Of a stretch of DNA of 64,000 bases, positions 12,101 to 26,290 are shown piece after piece. The stretch is from NCBI GenBank assembly GCA_035772785.1, contig JAOCPU010000008.1:62001-126000 (forward strand), written 5' to 3'. Below the pieces are notes generated by a model. It saw only the letters and a program-made list of their open reading frames with translations, was not told where the DNA came from and did no database searches. Positions within the stretch are counted from its first letter, which is position 1. Every line of letters starts with the position of its first letter. A program made the position numbers and the translations under genes. This DNA is from Phlebiopsis flavidoalba. Taxonomy: Eukaryota > Basidiomycota > Agaricomycetes > Polyporales > Phanerochaetaceae.

Positions 12101-14979
12101 TTATGCTGCTTTGCCCGAGTCCTCCTTCAAGCTGACGATGCGATTTAGCACAATGACATCACCAGGTTTCCTCGACGGCTCAACGCCCTCAGCCTCTTCC
12201 AGACAAGCCCCCAAGTTTTCGCTATTTCGCGTCCTTATCGAGCGCAAAAAAGTACGCCACCCGCAGACCCTGGAACCGGATGCACTCCTTGCCGATGAGC
12301 TGCTCGCTCGTCGCCTGAGGCGTATCGTATCGTCGTCCTTGTGGCCCTCATCAACGGGGCCCGCCGCCTTGAGCGCCTTCTCCGTGCGCGCCTTGCTCTC
12401 TTTGCGTGCGTCGTCCCAGGCGCGCTTGGCGAGAGCCCAGAAGCCGACCTCGACGAGCGCACCGCGCACGACCTCGAGACTAAGTCTGCGGGGTTAATGT
12501 CTGCCGGTAAAGTCCCCGGCACGGCCGCGGACGGGTTTGTCGCTCTTGAAGAGCTGGTGGAACACGCGGGCCTCGTCGACGCGCACCGGGCTCCCCGACG
12601 CCGCGTGCTCGGCTGGACCCACTGGATGAATGCCTTGGGCTTCTTCGTCGCGAGCTCGCCCTCGGTCTCTGCGCGGCACACCGAGCGAGGTCACTTCGCC
12701 CGTCGCGGGGTCCGTTGTGTATGATGTGCAGGTGATTGGGTAGAGGAGCCTGGGAAGAGACCCACAGTCTTGCCCCGGGGCGCAAGACGGAAGTAGTCTT
12801 TCGAGTCGACGAGCCGGAAGTCATTCGGCATCGATGTAGATCGTCCCGCGTGAAGGGTACCTTTGAGGTAGCCAAGCTCAGGGACTTTAGGGTGGAGTGG
12901 GGCTTTCTCAAGCATCATGACGAAGTCCTCTGGAGGTTCTCGATCGATGACCTTGAGTGGTCGGAGGACCATGAGGAGTCGTGGAGCGGAGTTCTCCAGG
13001 TACTAGCCTGACACAGTCTGCTCGAAACGTACAGTTTTGGATGTTGGTCGCAGCCGTGGATACACCCGAGAGAGCTGACGAAGGAGAGGATGGCACCCGG
13101 AGGTACACCTCGTCTCCGGAGCGCGATAAGAGTGTATAGTCGTGGGTCTGTCCCAACCATTGACGTAGCCCTCCTTCACAAGCTGGAGGATCTTTCGTTT
13201 TGACATGATGGTGCCCGTCACGTTCAACCTGCCGTACTCCGATTGGCGTGGCTTGTAAATTTCAAGAGCGTCGCAAAGCCATTCGTACGATTCGCGGGAG
13301 GCAATGAACTCGGTTGTGCATAGTGAATGTCTACCAATCAATTAGCACACTATAAATATCTCAACCGAGGAGCGACCCACGATATGTTTTCGAAGCTATC
13401 ACAAAGACAATGTGTGAAGTCGTATGTAGGGTAGATTTTTCCACTTGTCGTGTGTCCTATGGTGTGGGTGCATTGAGTACACGGTAAGCGACGAGATCCC
13501 ACATCATGGTGTTTGCCGGACTCCAAGTCTTGCTTCATACGAAGAATAGCTTCTTATCCGGGCTTGTAATGACCATCCCTCATTCTTCTGAACTCCGTCA
13601 ATGACTCCTCGACTGGTCGCGTACGGTGAGCGCAAGCTTTGCGGGGACCGCGCTCGTCACCACCACCACGGTTGGCGTATATCTCGTCGCCTTAAATAAA
13701 CCATCAGTAATGGTCTAAAGCACTGAATCCGATAATCCGTTTACCTGTGCAGTGACAGATGTAACCCTTGTCCCTCTTGATAAGCTCTTCAGCAAGCGCA
13801 TATAGCTCATCGAAGTGGTCACTCGAGTACGTAATCTTCCATGGTTCATATCCAAGCCACCGTACAGTCTCCAGGATACTTTCGAAATATTGCGCCTCCT
13901 CGGCCTCAGGGTTTGTGTCGTCATACCGCAAATATGTCTTGCCGCCGTGGAACGCCGCGTAACCAAAGTTGACGAAAATTGCTTTTGAATGGCCAATGTG
14001 AAGGTAGCCGTTTGGCTCAGGAGGAAACGGGTGTAAACGAGTCCGCCCGTAGCCTTGAGATGCTGCTCGCGGAGGTGAGGATGGACCTGAGGGTTCTCGC
14101 CGGGCTTGTGCAGACGTCCGAGGAAACCTTCCGAGAAGACTGATGTGGATACGGAGGGCGCAGGAGTGTCGGCTTTTGCCATTATTTTGGGGGCAGCCTC
14201 CTTCTTCGGTTCCTACGATAATGTACACCATTAAGCAGCCTGGTCTACAACGCCAAAATACAAAATGCGCGACCTTTCCTTTAGGCTTCGCGGTCTCCTT
14301 AGCGCCAAATTGGGTGGTAAATGCAGATTCTACGGCGTTTTTTTGAGCTCTAAGGGATTAGCCCATCTGAGGTCTGTGTTCTTGTGAGACCACCAATCAC
14401 AGCTCCAAAGATTCGCCCAGCCTGTGGCAGTACTTGAAGAGATGTAATCCGTGACCTGAGCAGCCAATTTCTGAAGCGGTGACACTAAAGCCTGATATGC
14501 TATTCAATGAGTTTATGTATATCCGGCGTATATCGTGTGACACTCACCTACACCACACTGCTTATCGAAGGCCGCCTGATCGACAGGAAGAGGTTTCACC
14601 GCTTCAAGGTACTTGACCGCGGCTGCATTATTTCAGCGACAGATTGAGAAGGCGTCATATATGAGCGCATAGACATGCTGTTACCTGAGACCTGGTCTGT
14701 GCTCTTCAGCCTTCCATCCAAGATTGCATCGACGGCATACCCTCGTTCGCCCTCGCCTAGGTTTCGATCCTTGAACAGCCAGAGAGGCCAGAAGAACACT
14801 AACACTTGTCTTCTCGTCGAGGTTCTTGCCGGCTAGTTGCTTCTTCTCAATGATTTCCTTGAGAGTAGCCGCGCTCTTGGGCTTTTGGCAGCCTCGGCCG
14901 CTTTCGACTGAGTGAGACCAATCGACTTGAAGAGCTCGATGAGTTCAGCGGTTTCCGCTGACGGGGCTTTTGGAGCCAT
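12101..14979 (-). CDS. GLN4: Glutaminyl-tRNA synthetase (cytosolic)
   Basis: Class I synthetase that charges tRNA-Gln with glutamine in the cytosol. The start at 14979 gives [20 protein letters not shown], the N-terminal tRNA-specificity domain typical of eukaryotic GlnRS. The catalytic Rossmann fold carries [16 protein letters not shown] (HIGH box at about 13987-14003) and then [18 protein letters not shown]. The KMSKS-equivalent appears as MSKRK near 13192-13206. The C-terminal anticodon-binding beta-barrels end with [18 protein letters not shown] and TAA at 12101. Introns are visible near 13,350, 13,700, 14,220 and 14,530. GluRS is the main alternative; the long N-terminal domain and the C-terminal barrel favour GlnRS. 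Several frameshifts interrupt it, although the enzyme is essential. It converges with the P450 gene downstream. Confidence 0.92.
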
Positions 14980-15373
14980 TATTTATAATGCCTAGTTACT
15001 GGTCTTTTTGCTCGCGATGCTAGGATATGGTAGTAGGGTCGAAGAGATGAATAGCAGGTAGTATTTAGGAGTCGAGGGATGAGCATTGAGCTTGACTCAA
15101 TCGATGCAGTAAATCTCGAAACGGATCTGGGGAAAAATACATGTAAACAACGCGCTTTACAGCTCCCGGTCACGACGTCACGCTCATCCGCCTGGATATA
15201 TCTTCGTTTCCCGCATAACCGGCGAACGACAGAGGATCCGTTACAGTAGGGACGCAGCAGAGGAGGCCCAAGTGTCACAAGTACCAGAGGATCAATTAAG
15301 AATATTTTTCTCTACGTCAGTATAATACACAGAGAAACGCGGTGAGAATTACCAAGTTGACTGAGGAACCTAT

Positions 15374-15921
15374 TTAAGCTTTTCTTCCCCTAGTAAGTTG
15401 TTGATACCGGTTCATGGGTAGAGAATCCTTTCCAGGGTATACTGGCGCATGATCCCTAAATGGCCTCCTTTGTTGGCCTACTTTTTGGATGATCAAAGAG
15501 GATATCACTGCCTCGTACCTTGTAAAGACAAACTCAGCACCGTCAAAGCATAGCCCGTCGAGCGCGGCCGATCTACAACGGAACGAGCTATCTTGACTCT
15601 TTGTTTGCCCGTAAAAGGCCTTGACAAGCATTCGGCTGCGGTAAGGAGCATTGACCCGCGTGCTCTCGCGGTGTCCCACTGAGGCTTGATTCGGGACTGC
15701 AGGTCATCATACAGCACAGACAAAACGGGTGTCTCTCGATGGGGCAGTGGGCTGTTGCACATCTTCCACGTCAGCGTTTGATTCACGTTGCAAGCTGTTT
15801 GGAGGCGACGTTGGCGATGAGGGCGCTGCGCGCCTTCGTCTGTTATCATTGCTATGTCGCGCGCGGAGTGTAGCTGCGCAGGAGGAGTCAGGAGTAAAAT
15901 AACACGTACAATACTGGACAT
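15374..15921 (-). CDS. Unrecognised small protein
   Basis: A start at 15921 (MSSI) is followed by a plausible 35-bp-class intron. A polar, disordered N-terminal part follows (around 15,700-15,860, with SNDNRRRR and SPTSPPNS-like runs in one frame). The second block, 15374-15679, is rich in Arg/Gln. No motif is recognised. It is divergent from ARF1, with about 230 bp between the two starts, so the two may share a promoter. Its 3' part could extend towards 15,000, where another minus-strand frame exists. Confidence 0.35.
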
Positions 15922-15963
15922 TGCTACGTGGTCAAAAAGGTCTTTGGACTGCTTTGCAAGGAA

Positions 15964-15970
15964 TATAAAA
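15964..15970 (+). promoter_or_regulatory. TATA-like box between the divergent small gene and ARF1
   Basis: TATAAAA lies about 180 bp upstream of the ARF1 ATG and 43 bp upstream of the divergent MSSI start. By spacing it fits transcription towards ARF1, with a 5' leader. Assignment is inference from sequence alone. Confidence 0.4.
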
Positions 15971-16148
15971 GACAGATTGTGCGAGGGAGGCAGTGTGTGC
16001 GCCCAAGGAAATTGCCACGCTTAGCCGACAGCGGAGTTACAAAGTTCGAACGTAGACTTGCCTCACGCAACCACAACCTCGACACTACCTTCACCGTCAC
16101 CTCGTCTCCGTCGTCCTCGGTCCTTACTCCTCCAGTCGCCTCGAAACC

Positions 16149-17013
<865 letters not shown>

Positions 17014-17379
17014 ATGTGTCCGGTGGTTTGGTCGATGTTATATGAGTTTTTTAACGAACACTCATGCGCAACGATCGCAACGATCCTCACGACGGCGCAA
17101 CACTCTCGCATGCGTTCTGCCCTACGGCTTGACTGTAAACTCTGTGTGTCTGTTCGTCTTACTCTCCTATCTCCATTAGTCCGGTTGTCTGTTTTACTAT
17201 TTTTCTGTCTGGAGCTTCTAGTTCGTCATCCCTGTTACCTGTACGCAATGTGCCCCGCGGGTCCTGAATTGCTCTGTCTCTAACTACAATGGAGTGCGTT
17301 ACGAAGGTATAATTACATTCACAGCTGGGTATAGTCGAATAAATACCGTTCGTTGTAACACACGACATGCGCGCACAGA
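17014..17379. other. Convergent 3' region between ARF1 and SEC15
   Basis: Non-coding: the overlapping 3' ends of two convergent genes. No motif is seen beyond T/C-rich tracts. Confidence 0.5.
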
Positions 17380-20300
17380 TTACCGTGTCTCGACAGGGTA
17401 TGTTCTCCCGATAGCTTCCGCCTCCTTTCGCCGCCTCTCCCCCTTTTCGCGCGAGACGCTTTGTCCCTACATTGTCACTCCGCCGTACCGGCTAGCTTCT
17501 CCAGGAGGGACTGGAGGGGTTTTGCACGTGCATTGGGGTACATGCTTTGCACTGGTCGGAGGATTCAGGAACTGCTGTACGTTATGTCCAGGCGCAATAG
17601 ATGCGATCTGCGCAGGCTGGAGTTAGCAAAGGATGAGGAGATACCGGAAGTATATACGGACAGCTCGTAGTTCCGCAAACGCTGTCATCAGCTGCGGCTT
17701 TGCCGGCCCGCTTGAACTCCTCCTCGAGGAAGTCGACGTCGCATTAGGACATTGTGGATTGCATTCTCGTTCATCATGGGTATATTCCTTCCTGGTCAAG
17801 AAATCCTGGTCGATAGAGGTGAAGACAGGGCTAGTGGCTACTGGGTAAGCAAGAAGTACATACCATCAGGCAATCAGCGAGATACTCCACGGCACTCTTG
17901 TACGCATCGTCCTTGTATGCTTCTTCGATGACGAGTGTCTCGACGACGGTTGTCAGCCAATTGACGAGCTCGTACAGGTACATGCTCGGCCCTGTCTCGC
18001 GCGTGCTCGGGGTCCAATCGTACTCAGAGAGAGGCAAAGAAGTCGTCAGCTTCGATGTGATCGACGCGTTCACGCGGGCGAGCGCACGACAACATGGTGG
18101 TCGAGATCACCTTGGACGCGTTCACCCGGATGGTGCCGCCGCGTTGAGAGGATCTGCGTGGGAGCTTGTGAGCCATATCAGGCGGGCAACATGGGATCGT
18201 TGGACTGCGCACCGGATGCTTTGTCAGGGAAACGTTCCAGTTCCGAGCATGTCCACCTCGAAGTGTTCCAGGTTGGTGACAATCTGCGCAATCTGGGATA
18301 AGTTGGACGTGGCCTCGGCACGGCGAGCCATGTTTTTCGAGGATGTGTTTTGTCAAACAACTCTTCAAGTAGTGACTATTATACATTTTGTGAGTACGTG
18401 CATAGGTTATATGCTGGGCAAAAAAGCCGTTTTCACCTTGCTCAATAAATCATCAATATTCCGATGGTGCTGAGCAAACACCCTCGAGGAATTGATAAAA
18501 ATTCTGTACATAGTTCCGGATCTGACTAGCGGCATTAGTAAAGGCGACACACTCCTCCATAAACTCACGTCTTGACAGCAGAGATAAAAGCCCTGCGACC
18601 AAGGGAAGTTGACTGGTAAAGGACTCCTAGATCATAGTTAGATGTTTGCAATCACGGGGTTCTGTCTGTTCCTACTGGCTGAGGTGGTCTGCTTCGTCTT
18701 TCTTCAGCCACACGGTGTCCAAGACACTGTCCCGTTCGTTTGGCTTTCTCCACATACATCGGAAGACAGTCGTCCTGTGTGATTATCTGACGAAACGGCT
18801 GTGAGAGACTTGCCGCCTGGTCCGCAGACCAGATGATACGACCTTACAGACTCGAAGCGCCTTCCAAACTGCTTTTCGAGCAAAGACACGTAGCGCTCGA
18901 AGAGCACAATGGATAAATGAGTGTAGGCTCGTCGTAGAGTACGAGTAAGCCTGGTCGTGTCCGTTTAGCCGTATATACACATTCAACCACAACGCGGCTA
19001 ATTACCTCGAGCGTCATCACAAATGCAATGAGCCCTTCCTTCACACGCAGATAAGAGTCGGCGTCGGATTCCCGTTGCAGAGCTTCTGTCAACCGCGGAT
19101 GATAATCGACCTAGCAGCGCATCCACACAACTCTTCATAACGTCACGTTTCCGAGCGGAAGTTGCCAGTTTGTGTTGAGTACGTGAGTCTCGATGATGAA
19201 CGGAAGCCGACAATCTCTTGTGTGACCGGTGAATAATGAGGAGAGTGGGGGAGTATTTCGGGAATAATTAAGTCGGATTGTGCCTGTAGGAAGGTTTAAC
19301 GACGAGACAAAGAGAAGATATTGGGAGCACACGACCTTTCGATCGGCAGCCATGGTCATCGACTTTCGTATGTCAACATCCCCCAGCGCGTCCAGCGCAG
19401 CGCAAGTGTGAATATATGTATGCACTGATACAGTGGTGTGAAGTCGACTTGTAGGCCCGTTCATTACATTATCGAGCACATTGTCTGTCAAATGAGTAGG
19501 TTGAGGGACGAGTGAATTCAGAGAATCCAGGCGCACGTACGGTCAACTTTCTCATTACGCGACACTTTCCACTGCGCTCCTCCACGCGACTCAACTTCAG
19601 CATGGGGGTCCTTGTCCTTCCGACTTCTCCAGCGCCGTGTTCGGCTGTCCATAGCTTCAAGAGCTAATTGTCCAAACTCGGCACTGATATTTCGGATGTC
19701 TAGTAGCCATTGTTTTCAGTGTAGCTGTACACAGCAGCGTCTTTTATTTGACCGCGCAGTGAAGGTAGTGATGATAATAGGTATTGGAAGAGAGGTGTCT
19801 GCGACAACGATGTCGGGGCATGCTTTCAATGTCTTCAAGAGACTGAACTCAAATGACCTTTCAATGCGACAAAGCTGACATACGAACGAGCTACGGACCC
19901 TGAGGGCACTCCAGTATTTCCCCTCCTCAATCATTTCACCCACGCGGTGGACAACGTCCAGAATACGAGCGGAAAGCGACGCTTGCAGCGTGTCTATAGC
20001 TTCGTCCAAGTTGGCCGCCGTCTTCTTCGACTGGAGGAGAGCACACGTTTCTTCTCCAGGAGACCGTGCGCGCCTACCTGGGACACACTTTGGTCCAATG
20101 AAGTGATCGTGTCGCGGAGGTTGGTCGTGTACGACTTGACCGGAGAACAATGTCGACACATCTGAGCTAATGAATTCCTGATAGTTTGTCCCCACAAATG
20201 GTCTCAATTTCGGCATCCTTGGACTCTATAAGCTGTTTCAATCTCACAGCGCGCGCAACGTACGGGGGGGGCTCAGGACTTCTTGCTGACGGTTTCTGGT

Positions 20301-20432
20301 GAATCTGCTTGATGATGGGTCCCAAGCTGCTCCAGATTTTCAGAGGTAGACGAAGGGTCAAGAAGGTGTATTTGTTGAAGCTGCTGTTCAACATGTTCTT
20401 GGGGTGAACTGAGGCCTTCGCCGCGGAGGCAT
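17380..20432 (-). CDS. SEC15: Exocyst complex component Sec15
   Basis: Subunit of the octameric exocyst that tethers secretory vesicles at the plasma membrane; Sec15 links the Rab GTPase Sec4 to Sec10. The start at 20432 reads MPPRRRPQFTP. Blocks in order are SENLEQLGPIIKQIHQ-like (about 20,310-20,340), TTNLRDTITSLDQSVSQVGA (about 20,075-20,140), KKTAANLDEAIDTLQASLSA (about 19,970-20,030), GEMIEEGKYWSALR (about 19,900-19,945), a central helical region, SYLRVKEGLIAFVMTLE (about 19,015-19,065), FERYVSLLEKQFGRRFES (about 18,850-18,905), SEYDWTPSTRE (about 17,990-18,035) and YKDDAYKSAVEYLADCLM (about 17,865-17,920). It ends RRRKEAEAIGRTYPVETR. The near-total helical content and block order fit Sec15. 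It is frameshifted in many places, and it is divergent from the HAD phosphatase by 190 bp. Confidence 0.85.
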
Positions 20433-20555
20433 CCTGCGCTCTAGAGGGTGGCAATGATGGTGACGATGATCTCGGATTCTCGGATTCGGGGTCCACTCGC
20501 CGCATGCACACACATTTTATATTTCTCCGAAGATCCTGCCGTCGCGTTTAAGTCA

Positions 20556-20561
20556 TATAAA
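20556..20561 (+). promoter_or_regulatory. TATA box of the HAD phosphatase gene
   Basis: TATAAA lies 66 bp upstream of the ATG at 20622, in a 190-bp divergent promoter shared with SEC15. The position suits a short 5' leader. Confidence 0.5.
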
Positions 20562-20621
20562 CCGGATCCTGCTATTCGACACACACTCTATTGCCTACTA
20601 CCATCCCTCGACCCCCCAAAC

Positions 20622-21661
20622 ATGTCGGGAACATATCACTTCGATGCAATGCAAGTGCTCGTATATTTCTAGCTACTGTTTAGCTTACAACTATTCACAG
20701 TCTCTTTGATATGGACGGAACTCTGGTGGACTCTCTACTGCCGGAGTTGTTGGTGCATGGGGAGACATTCGCTGAGACCTACCCTGGAATCGACGTCCAA
20801 AATATTCTGAGTTGTAGGTGGTAGGCTGCTCAAAACCCATAACCGATTTTGCCAAAATATTTCATAGCCTCTCATGGTGTACGCACCGTTGAGAACCTTC
20901 GCATTCACTGCGGCACGTGACTGATCCTGAAGAGCTCGAGGTACACCAACGCTTGTGTGTTTTGACTCGTTACTTATACTCTCATTCCATATAGAAAGAG
21001 GCAGCTCGCTTCGAAGCTGCTATTGTTACTTCCGCTAACAAGGCTGGCCGTTCAGGCATAGTCACCTTGCCCGGAGTCAAATCTATCATGACCGATGTGA
21101 AGAGCCATGCCTTCCCGAGAATAAATCAGGCTCAACGGAGCCTCTAGCTTCGACCAGAACTTGGGGGGCAAAACTTCCCAGACCCGTATGGGCCATTTGC
21201 GCACCTCTGAAGCCACACGCCGGGTACGCTGCTGCTGCCCTCAGCGCAGCGGGGATCAAGCCTCCCGATGTCCTCGTAGTGGCGGAGGACGTCACGCAGG
21301 GAAGCCCGCGTAAGTACCGTCGCTAAATCCTGGGGTCTCCAAGCTGAACGACAACCTCTAGTCCTGACCCGTATCTGCTGGGCGCTGAGAAAGTTGCGGA
21401 GTCGATCCGGCTCGCTGCTTGGTCGTGGAAGATGCCCCCGCAGGCATCCGCAGTGGAAAGGCTGCGGGCGCGAAGACCCTCGGGCTGATTACGTCGCATA
21501 CGAGGCAGCAAGTCGGAGGCTGCTGCTCCAGATTTCATCGTTACTGATTTGTCAAGGTGCGTACGGAGCACATCATGTATGTGGTATGGCACTTACGTCC
21601 GCCTAGCGTGACCATGAAGTTGGCGGCGAATGGCGGTGTCGATGTTACTATCAAAGGTTGA
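20622..21661 (+). CDS. HAD-superfamily sugar/glycerol-phosphate phosphatase (Gpp1/Dog-like)
   Basis: Small soluble haloacid-dehalogenase phosphatase; the fungal relatives dephosphorylate glycerol-3-phosphate or 2-deoxyglucose-6-phosphate. A short first exon (MSGTYHFDAM) splices to the HAD motif I block LFDMDGTLVDS at about 20,701-20,735, with both catalytic aspartates. The cap-domain block GVRTVENLRIHCG is at about 20,878-20,915 and VTLPGVKSIM at about 21,063-21,092. Motif III is read as GKPAPDPYLLGAEKV around the 21,310-21,360 intron. Motif IV is a region equivalent to VVEDAPAGIRSGKAAGAKTL, at 21,420-21,480. The end is VDVTIKG, stop at 21661. Frame breaks occur at 21,110-21,250. The exact substrate cannot be told from sequence. 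Confidence 0.85.
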
Positions 21662-21796
21662 ATGAGAGTTCCTAATTTGTCGCTGCGGTGGCGGGGGAGC
21701 GTCGTGTGTCTTCCAAATTGCGACAGAGTCAATCATTACGTAGACATAGAGTAGATGTTGATAAAGCATAGAAGGGCTCGGATAACCCAAATACGC

Positions 21797-22884
21797 CTAT
21801 ATAGATTTCCGATAGATATCCACCGGACGTTTGAACCCTGGTGTGATATGTTATAAATATGAGTTTGAAGGGGCTCGACGGTGGCATACCTCCTTCCCCG
21901 GTCTCCCCTAGATGTTCGACGTCGTCGAACCGATGTCGCGTAAAATACGATGAGAATCTTCGGGACGAAGTTTTGAGTTCATTGGCTGTACTCTTAAGTT
22001 TTCTATTGCTGTTCTTAGCATAAAGAGCGGCTTTCGCAACGGAATACATACATCACTCATTCGTTTTTGCCTTGGCGTATGTATCCCAGGGTTGTGGTTC
22101 CAGCACGAAGACGCCGCCTGGCTTCAATACCGAGTGGACGCGACGGAAGAAGCGAAGCAGACCGCTATCTCCGCTGTTTAGGTGTATCCATTTGGACACT
22201 GAAAAACTGCGATACGTGTGAATTTTACTGACAGCAATTGAATCAACGGAACGAAGACGTACGCCACTACAACATCGTATCCCTCCGCGTCCTCCGCAAC
22301 GCCACTCGCCACCCAATCGGCACATTTGAATACAACATTGTGAGGAAAGGCGTCTGACCTGGACTTTTGTGTGGGGATAGGTAATGGCCCGAACATGTGC
22401 TCGCATGACGCCGGGAAGTAATCTGGGCGAAGATGAGGAGCTTCTGCGATTGATTCATCTCGCATTTTTTCTTCCATCATAGGGCGTTTCGGGACTCTGC
22501 TGGCTCCATGCAGAGCGCCTCCGCTTCCATGCAGCAGTGATGATGAGGGACTCGTCAATGTCAACGCCAATAACCCTACGGGCTCCTAAAACGGCTGTGT
22601 GGCTTCACGCCCGACGTCCCAAATTAATAAGTTAACGTGAACATAGAGCTTGCACACATTACCTATCTGACCACGTCACTAATCCCTCGTTACAACCGAC
22701 GTCCAGGACACGAGCATCCCGAAAAGAGGTCCTTTGGAAGCAGCGAGAGTCTGTGATCCTCGTTTAGAGGGCCGTTTAGAGTAGTATCTACTCACAGTTT
22801 AGCAGCAGTTTGACGGCAAGGCGCTCTTAGTTACCCATGGTAATTGCCATGAATGGGTGCTTCACTGTGTCGTTTGGATGCCAT
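21797..22884 (-). CDS. Bin3/MePCE-type RNA 5'-gamma-phosphate methyltransferase
   Basis: SAM-dependent methyltransferase of the bicoid-interacting-protein-3 family, which methylates the gamma-phosphate of Pol III RNAs such as 7SK or U6. The start at 22884 gives [17 protein letters not shown], the Bin3 N-terminal signature. SAM motif I ([11 protein letters not shown], about 22,690-22,722) and RRVIGVDID (about 22,550-22,580) follow. The hallmark [13 protein letters not shown] lies at about 22,162-22,200, then [20 protein letters not shown] at about 22,080-22,140. The C-terminus reads [11 protein letters not shown] and [12 protein letters not shown], stop at 21797. At least four introns. A 687-bp inverted-repeat element begins 93 bp upstream of the start. 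In fungi the RNA target is uncertain. Confidence 0.87.
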
Positions 22885-22976
22885 CACGGTTTGAGGACAA
22901 CCTGGGCGCTTGCGCCGACGTTGAGGATGTACGGAGAGTGCCGCGCCACCAGCGCTACCGCGTGCCTTACGGGGCC

Positions 22977-23663
22977 AGGGCCTGATTGGCAACGCTCGCC
23001 AACAGCGAAAAACGTTCGCCAAAAACCAGCGCTTGAGAGACGGATCAAAGTTGCGTTGACATTCAGATGTGGTAGAAATATCTCACGCTAGCAGCTTCTC
23101 ACGGGCGTTATCACCAATATGGGACTTATTGTAAGACTGCACAACGAAAATGCTGCAGTCTCATAACGTTCACAGCGAGCTGTTAGATAAATGGATACCA
23201 AGTTTTAGTCATACTCACTGCCTTTTAAATTCATATGTATGAAGATTTTAGAATGATGTTGCTGCTTGCGCAGGACCCCTTTACTCTAATATTTATGTCT
23301 CCTTGTGATCCAAAAGAAGCCATCAAATCAAAATTCCACTTATACACATAATTAATCCAATAACTCATAAGCCATTTTTGGTTGGATGCTCTACTATATG
23401 AACTTTCTCCTGTAATAGCCGTTGAATGGAATCTAGTGTATAAATCCCTGACTCGTACTCAGTCGATGAGCTCGTAAAACGACTATCTTTGCTATGAGAG
23501 ATTCAAGCCCTTCGCACAGAGCCTCGGACAAATCCGCGCTGGACCTGATCAAAGCGTCACACAGCCGTCACAGCGCCTACATCGTCTGCCGCCCCGGGCA
23601 TCGAGGAAAAACCTCGGCCTCTTCGCCAATAACGTTGTTGGCGAGCGTTGCCAATCAGGCCCT
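22977..23663. mobile_element. Non-autonomous inverted-repeat (MITE-like) element
   Basis: A perfect 28-bp inverted repeat brackets this segment: 22977-23004 (beginning AGGGCCTGATTGG) and 23636-23663 (ending CCAATCAGGCCCT). The interior of about 630 bp is AT-rich in its middle and has no transposase-like reading frame. I found no convincing target-site duplication immediately outside the arms, so the real ends may lie further out; flanking sequence shows weak further inverted similarity (GTGGCGC near 22,945 and 23,698). It sits between the Bin3-type gene's promoter and the 3' end of an alpha-tubulin gene. The class of element is undetermined. Confidence 0.6.
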
Positions 23664-23931
23664 TATGTAAAGTACTCAGTTCGCGTAACTCCAGGCCAGT
23701 GGCGCTACAGTGGAAGCACACCGCCACACGCCCAGCAAGTCGAGAAAAACGTGCTAAAGAGGCACACTAATCTGTTGATTACTCGTAATCGACTACGCGC
23801 TGTGGTGGATACACGCAAGCAATAAGATGAATGCTACAGTAGACCAAGCAATGCCTAAGCTGATACTAAGAGTATTTGAAAGATACGCTGAAAGACACGA
23901 CTAAAGACCGAAGAGAAAGAAAGCCATCCAT
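23664..23931. other. 3' flank of the distal alpha-tubulin
   Basis: Non-coding, AT-richer near 23,800-23,900. It is probably the 3' untranslated region and terminator of the tubulin gene. No distinct motif is seen. Confidence 0.45.
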
Positions 23932-26290
<2,359 letters not shown>

